DNA from: Diplolepis rosae
Taxonomy: Eukaryota; Arthropoda; Insecta; Hymenoptera; Diplolepididae
Reading direction: 5' to 3'
Assembly: GCA_030998225.1 (NCBI GenBank)
Contig: JAPYXD010000308.1
Span: 5,094,001 to 5,158,000 of the forward strand
Length of the DNA stretch: 64,000 nucleotides
Both the position numbers and the translations under genes were made by a program. A model generated the notes under the pieces. It made no database searches. It saw only the letters and a program-made list of their open reading frames with translations, and was not told the origin of the DNA. Positions 63,155 to 64,000 of this stretch are shown here, piece by piece (position 1 is the stretch's first letter; each line of letters opens with the position of its first letter).

Positions 63155-64000
63155 CTGCCTGTTAAAAAACGGACTAGATATGGGGAGTAACTTATTTCCG
63201 TATTTTAATTGCTGGATCCATATGTCAGGTAGGAACTGGGTAGGGACGAGTAGCAGATGTTCTTTCATGTTAAATATTTGCAAGTCGACAACTGCATTTT
63301 AAAAACGGACTAGATCTGGGGTGTATCTTATTTCCGTATTTTAATTTCTGGATCCATATGTCAGGTAGGAACCGTGTTGGGCTGGCTAGCAGATGTACTT
63401 TCATCTTAACAATGTGCATGCCGAAGGCTGACTTTTAAAAAGAAACAAGATCCGGGTAGAAACATATTTCCGTATTTTAATTTCTGGATCCATTTGTCAG
63501 GTAGGAACCGGGTTGGGCTGGGTAGAAGATGAAATTTCACCTTAACGATTTGCGAGTCGAAAACTGCCTTTTAGAAAACGTACAGGATCCGGGAAGATAC
63601 ATATATTTCCATTTTAAATTTTGGATCCATATGTCAGGTAGAAACTTGGATGGGCTGGGAGCAGATGTACTTCCACCTTTTCGATTTGCAAGTCGACAAC
63701 TCCCTTTTATAAAACGGATTAGATCTGGGGAGTAACTTATTTCCGTATTATAATTTCTGTGTCCATATGTCAGGTAGGAACTTGGATGGGCTGGGAGCAG
63801 ATGTACTTCCACCTTTTCGATTTGCAAGTCGACAACTCCCTTTTATAAAACGGATTAGACCTGGGGAGTAACTTATTTCCGTTTTTTAATTTTTTGGGTC
63901 CATATGTCAGGTAGGAACCGGATGGGCTGCGTATTAGATGTAATTTCACCTTAAAAATGTGCAAGCCGACAACTGCCTTTTAGAAAAAGGACAGGAGCCG
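63155..64000 (+). repeat. Third, incomplete copy of the ~4.49-kb block, cut by the window edge
   Basis: 63,529 matches 52,245 and 56,734, and 63,770-63,964 matches the stretch after 52,486, at offsets of about 11,284 and 6,795 bp (83 and 50 units). Shared markers include the doubled CTTCCACCTTTTCGATTTGC with CCCTTTTATAAAACGGATTA, and ACCGGATGGGCTGCGTATTA. The match continues to the last base of the window, so the block probably extends beyond it. Confidence 0.8.

Larger units (their letters stand above)
1..64000 (+). repeat. Satellite DNA array, ~136-137 bp monomer, head-to-tail, fills the window
   Basis: Seen: the start block GATGTACTTTCACC recurs at near-constant spacing (ATG at 94, 231, 369, 506, then on to the last bases). 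Each unit also carries GCAAGTCGACAACTGCC, TTTCCGTATTTTAATTTC and GGATCCATATGTCAGGTAGG or close variants. All units read in one direction and I found no inverted unit. No stretch longer than a fraction of a monomer lacks these landmarks, so there is no gene-free gap to describe separately: the whole window is repeat. Both ends lie inside the array, so its true length is unknown. Known: megasatellites of this form are usually centromeric, pericentromeric, subtelomeric or otherwise heterochromatic in eukaryotes. Inferred: the location on the chromosome. The family is not one I recognise. Confidence 0.98.
42830..64000 (+). repeat. Array domain IV, distinct monomer set with large recent duplications
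   Basis: It is rich in left modules CGGAGTAGCTACGGGTAGAA followed by TTATTCCCGTATTTCGATTT, in CTTTCATCTTAACAATGTGC followed by ATGCCGACAGCTGAC, and, from about 45.1 kb, in TATCCTTGAAGATATATATA. The GGCCGAGTTGC/CTTCATAATGTG variant typical of domains I and III was not seen after about 42.5 kb. Mean spacing is close to 136.0 bp per unit (for example 7,071 bp for 52 units), slightly shorter than in domain I. Confidence 0.75.

Noticed and set aside
1..64000. A family of ~60-68 residue repeated small proteins (shared FPYFNFWIHMSGRN-like peptide)
   Set aside because: The shared peptide is just the translation of the conserved CCGTATTTTAATTTCTGGATCCATATG stretch in parts. Open frames begin at the ATG of GATGTACTTT and end at the A/T-rich TAA of the next unit. 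No promoter, splice or ribosome-binding context varies with them.
1..64000. CRISPR array
   Set aside because: The units are contiguous with no unique spacers, the period is about 137 bp, and variation is spread through the unit rather than confined to spacers.
1..64000. Inverted monomers or array polarity switch
   Set aside because: All units checked read GGATCCATATGTCAGG then GATGTACTTT on the + strand. I found no reverse-oriented block, though a full computed dot plot would be more certain.
1..64000. tRNA, rRNA or Pol III-type promoter inside the monomer
   Set aside because: No cloverleaf-compatible pairing or clear A-box/B-box pair (such as GGTTCGANTCC) was seen in the consensus or in the main variants.

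Overview
The window is one uninterrupted block of satellite DNA. From base 1 to base 64000 it is a head-to-tail tandem array of a monomer of about 136-137 bp (roughly 470 units), all in the same orientation. I see no protein-coding gene, RNA gene, transposon or other unique sequence. The monomer is A/T-leaning (the unit counted at 94-230 is about 44% GC). Arrays of this kind are typical of eukaryotic centromeric, pericentromeric, subtelomeric or other heterochromatic regions. I do not recognise the satellite family and cannot name the species.

Every unit has the same plan: a start block reading GATGTACTTTCACCTTAACA or a variant, a GCAAGTCGACAACTGCC block, an oligo-A/T stretch, a variable GGACTAGATCTGGGGAGTAA-like block, TTTCCGTATTTTAATTTCTG, a GGATCCATATGTCAGGTAGG block carrying adjoining BamHI and NdeI sites, and a G-rich block (CCGGGTTGGGCTGGGTAGC or an alternative). 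Unit length varies by class: 137 bp (standard), 136 bp (one T missing in the G-rich block) and 133-134 bp (3 bp missing before AACTGCC). The two halves of the monomer resemble each other weakly, which suggests an ancestral unit of about 68 bp.

Layout. Domain I (about 1-16.9 kb) and domain III (about 24.2-42.8 kb) share a monomer set and many long blocks at fixed offsets. Domain II (about 16.9-24.2 kb) holds the most divergent monomers and a 2.7-kb-offset segmental duplication. Domain IV (about 42.8-64 kb) is built from other variants and carries the clearest recent event: a tandem duplication of about 4.49 kb (33 monomers) at about 51.9-60.6 kb, with a further copy starting at about 63.15 kb and running off the window. 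There is no single regular higher-order repeat across the window. It is a mosaic of segmental duplications of 2 to about 33 monomers, as expected from unequal exchange and gene conversion.

The many 60-150 codon open frames are by-products of the repeat and are not annotated as genes. Block boundaries were placed by eye from marker variants and are good to about one monomer. Offsets are measured between matching marker positions.
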